Shown here: one piece after another, positions 23,882-26,083 of the stretch
Position numbering within the stretch: the first letter of the stretch is position 1
Layout of the letters: every line of letters begins with the position of its first letter
Assembly: GCA_001805125.1 (NCBI GenBank)
Contig: MHEF01000143.1
Span: 1 to 26,083, forward strand
Direction: 5' to 3'
DNA from: Nitrospirae bacterium RBG_13_39_12
GTDB lineage: Bacteria > Nitrospirota > Thermodesulfovibrionia > Thermodesulfovibrionales > SM23-35
Length of the DNA stretch: 26,083 nucleotides
Program-made: the position numbers and the translations under genes
Notes under the pieces: model-generated
Database searches by the model: none
What the model saw: only the letters and a program-made list of their open reading frames with translations
What the model was told of the DNA's origin: nothing

Positions 23882-25033
23882 GTGAGTAAAGAAATTCATG
23901 ATGTCATCATAGTTGGTGCCGGTCCAATTGGCAGTCATACTGCATATCTTTTAGCAAAAGAAGGTTTAGACGTTGGGATTTTTGAAAAAAACTCCGGTAT
24001 TGGCAAAGATGTAAACTGCACTGGTATTGTCAGCACCGAATGCCTCAAAATTTTTGGCATCCCAGATGAAGTAATACTAAGGCCAGTAAATTCTATAAAA
24101 GCATTTTCTCCGTCTGGAAACTGTCTAAGATACCATTCTGCATCTCCTTTAGCATATATTATTAATCGAAGTCTTTTTGACCAAGATATTAACAGAAGGG
24201 CTGTTACTGAAGGCGCAACTACTTATTTAAATACAAAAGTGGAAAACATCAGTATTTCAGATGGATCTTTTAAAATCAAAGTAAAAACAGAAGGAAAAGA
24301 TAGGGAATTCAGATCAAAGACTGGTGTTATTGCAACAGGATTTGAATTAAATTCTTTTATAAAAAAACCTAAGCGTTTTTTATACGGGATACAGACCGAT
24401 GTAAAAATGGAAGGTGTCAACGACATTGAGGTATATTTTGGTAAACAAATTGCTCCAGAGTCCTTTGGATGGGTTGTTCCAACAAATGGCAAATCTGTAA
24501 AAATCGGTCTTATCACAAAAAAGAATCCAGCCGAATTCTTAAAAAAATTTCTTCAAAATCCACTTATAGCACAAAGACTTAGCACGTATGACAGGAAAAT
24601 CAGATGCAGTCCTATTCCTCTTGGAAGAATTCCAAAAAGTTACGCAGAAAGACTTGTTATTGTCGGGGAAGCCGCAGGCCAGGTTAAGACTACAACGGGC
24701 GGGGGTATTTACTTTGGACTTCTTTGTTCTGAGATTGCAGTTAATATAATTTTAAAAGCATTTAAAAATGGAAACTATAGTGAAAAGATGTTTAAAGAAT
24801 ATGAGAGAATCTGGAGAAGCAAGGTAGAACATGAAATAAAGGCAGGAAGAATGCTGAGAAATCTCTTCTCCAGGCTATCGGACAATCAAATCGATCTCCT
24901 TATAGATTTTGCTAAGAGAGACGGTATCTTGCCGATTATCAAGAAATCCCATTTCGATTGGCATAAAGATATTATCATCTCACTTTCACGACTACTTATA
25001 TCCAAAAAATTATTCAAAAAGCAATACAGTTAA
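23882..25033 (+). CDS. Geranylgeranyl reductase-family FAD oxidoreductase
   Basis: A 383-residue flavoprotein. The N-terminal Rossmann motif VGAGPIGSHTAYLL (11-24) binds FAD, and IFEKNSGIGKDVNCTGI follows with the Cys typical of this family. A second FAD segment reads VIVGEAAGQVKTTTGGGIYFG (around 260-280; LVIVGEAAG is the GD-like end). These are hallmarks of geranylgeranyl reductase-related proteins, which reduce isoprenoid double bonds in chlorophylls, lipids or quinones. The bacterial substrate is unknown. The start is GTG with only a weak ribosome site. It is transcribed away from the degenerate activator gene across a 258-base gap with nothing recognisable in it. Confidence 0.85.
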   Translation: MSKEIHDVIIVGAGPIGSHTAYLLAKEGLDVGIFEKNSGIGKDVNCTGIVSTECLKIFGIPDEVILRPVNSIKAFSPSGNCLRYHSASPLAYIINRSLFDQDINRRAVTEGATTYLNTKVENISISDGSFKIKVKTEGKDREFRSKTGVIATGFELNSFIKKPKRFLYGIQTDVKMEGVNDIEVYFGKQIAPESFGWVVPTNGKSVKIGLITKKNPAEFLKKFLQNPLIAQRLSTYDRKIRCSPIPLGRIPKSYAERLVIVGEAAGQVKTTTGGGIYFGLLCSEIAVNIILKAFKNGNYSEKMFKEYERIWRSKVEHEIKAGRMLRNLFSRLSDNQIDLLIDFAKRDGILPIIKKSHFDWHKDIIISLSRLLISKKLFKKQYS

Positions 25034-25164
25034 CCAGGCTTCCCGTTCATATAAAAAATCTCTTGATTCATAAAAATGTCCAAATTTTATAGGTTTTAAA
25101 CTATCTGATACCGACTGAGAAAGTATTTTACTTTGAATCCTGCTTTAAATTTAAGATTCCCTGC

Positions 25165-25253
25165 GGTCTTGGCGCGGCCCCGCATTTTGTTGCGGGGTTA
25201 ATGTAAAGAACATTTTATTATTTCTATTTGCCTGCTAACCCCATGGCAAGACC
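25165..25253. repeat. GC-rich nested inverted repeats between convergent genes
   Basis: In an otherwise AT-rich gap, CCCCGCA (25178-25184) pairs with TGCGGGG (25191-25197) as a seven-bp hairpin with a six-base loop. In addition GGTCTTG (25165-25171) matches CAAGACC (25247-25253), and GGGGTTA (25194-25200) matches TAACCCC (25236-25242), so an alternative, longer nested fold exists. It lies between two convergent genes, where a bidirectional terminator is expected; a dispersed genomic repeat is the alternative. Confidence 0.55.
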
Positions 25254-25269
25254 ACGGGGAAGACGTTCG

Positions 25270-26046
25270 CTATAAATTTAATATTTCTGACATCTCTTTA
25301 TAAATAGTCTGTCCTATCACAATCCCCATATCAATAAACTCAGGACCATACTTTTTACCGGTTTCAGTTCTAAAGGTAGTCTTGATGCTTTCTATATATT
25401 TTAAATTCCCTAAAAAATATTTGTATAAAACCTCCAGCGTAATATCGGTAGAATTCAACATAAGCCACAACGTCGTTGTAAAATTATCAGGGCCCCACCT
25501 GAATTTATCTGCATCATACAATGAGTCACTGAGTAGCTTTGCTATTTCATCTTCGGGTTCAAGAATCTTTTTAAATGCCTCATGATTTCTTATTGCAGCT
25601 GTGACATATCGCTTATATTTTTCTTCCATCTGGAAATTCTTAAGAATCCTTTTTGCTTCATTGCTGCCTGCAACAGTATGGTTCTTTTCCATGCGCTTTA
25701 TATCATGCAGTAGCCCAGCTAATTGAACAGAAATGATAAGTTCATGTATTAAACTGCTATCTATATTATGAAGCCATCCTTCTACCTGAATAACAGCTCC
25801 TGCATCAAGTGCTACAGCCTTGGCATGAGTTATTCCATGTACTGAATCCAAAGTTATTTTACTCATGTAAGACATACATTCTTTCAAGAGATTGCTCGTC
25901 CTTAATGATTTATCGGATACTGCTATTTCCTTATCATGATCAATATAAAAAGACGGGTTTCCTATAATTTCTGAGACTTTATAGGCCGTCTGTTTTAATC
26001 TTGAATAAATTGGATTCTTCAAGCTCGCTCCTGTTGTAAAATCCAC
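25270..26046 (-). CDS. HD-domain phosphohydrolase
   Basis: A 258-residue HD-superfamily protein. Candidate metal ligands appear in order: His70/His74 in VHGITHAKAV, the HD pair His114-Asp115 in LLHDIKR, further His123 and His155 in KNHT and RNHEAF, and Asp178/Asp180 in YDADKFRWG. This arrangement suits a metal-dependent phosphohydrolase acting on nucleotides or similar phosphoesters; the substrate is unknown. The start used is GTG; an overlapping ATG two bases upstream is in another frame. No good Shine-Dalgarno is visible. It converges on the FAD reductase gene and shows no clear tie to its neighbours. Confidence 0.8.
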   Translation of the reverse strand: MDFTTGASLKNPIYSRLKQTAYKVSEIIGNPSFYIDHDKEIAVSDKSLRTSNLLKECMSYMSKITLDSVHGITHAKAVALDAGAVIQVEGWLHNIDSSLIHELIISVQLAGLLHDIKRMEKNHTVAGSNEAKRILKNFQMEEKYKRYVTAAIRNHEAFKKILEPEDEIAKLLSDSLYDADKFRWGPDNFTTTLWLMLNSTDITLEVLYKYFLGNLKYIESIKTTFRTETGKKYGPEFIDMGIVIGQTIYKEMSEILNL

Positions 26047-26083
26047 ATATTATTTACGAATTACCTTACTTTTTTATACCCTG

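Noticed and set aside
1..26083. CRISPR arrays, tRNA or rRNA genes, insertion sequences
   Set aside because: I looked for regularly spaced repeats, cloverleaf-like sequences and transposase motifs on both strands and saw none.

Overview
The window reads as chromosomal DNA of an AT-rich Gram-negative bacterium. It carries a secreted outer-membrane barrel, Sec signal peptides, a sigma54-type activator with an intact GAFTGA motif, and a split 'archaeal-type' glutamate synthase. That combination, together with the selenium-metabolism protein YedF and a geranylgeranyl-reductase-family flavoprotein, is most familiar to me from Nitrospirota (Thermodesulfovibrio relatives) and some Desulfobacterota. 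The taxonomic placement is inference; no rRNA gene is present to settle it.

Layout. 1-6851 (+): an operator region, then three overlapping genes for a split glutamate synthase (amidotransferase; ferredoxin plus FMN synthase domain; GXGXG domain fused to the GltD-type reductase and C-terminal ferredoxin), followed 26 bases later by a NifA-like GAF/AAA+/HTH activator. 7195-7785 (+): yedF. 7874-8428 (-): a decayed UvrD/PcrA-type helicase remnant. 8579-11516 (+): operators and a -24/-12-like promoter, a 58-residue stand-alone NifA-type HTH protein, a beta-barrel protein, amtB and glnK. 11637-13628 (+): operators, promoter, second amtB and glnK. 13761-15255 (+): promoter, a nine-residue leader ORF, glnA, and a strong hairpin. 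15584-17649 (-): a hybrid histidine kinase preceded by a sigma70-like promoter, a probable cyclic-di-GMP-I (GEMM-I) riboswitch and an overlapping terminator. 18146-20302 (+): a class I glutamine amidotransferase and a second glnA. 20424-23623 (-): CDF metal transporter, tgt, and a sigma54-activator homologue whose catalytic motifs are degraded. 23882-25033 (+): FAD reductase; 25165-25253: GC-rich inverted repeats; 25270-26046 (-): HD-domain hydrolase.

How it fits together. Most of the window is one ammonium-assimilation island: uptake (two AmtB), sensing (two PII), glutamine synthesis (two GlnA), glutamate synthesis (split GOGAT) and the probable regulator. The palindrome ACAAAATTGT occurs six times, only in intergenic DNA ahead of the GOGAT/activator operon and the two amtB operons. 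Three almost identical TGGYAYG-N4-TAGAT promoters precede the HTH/porin/amtB, amtB2 and glnA units. My reading is a self-contained regulon: the NifA-like protein activates its own operon and the transport/GlnA operons; the stand-alone HTH protein, first gene of one target operon, could compete for the same operators as negative feedback; the degraded NtrC-type protein may be a further DNA-binding-only antagonist. The operators and promoters are seen directly; the wiring is inference.
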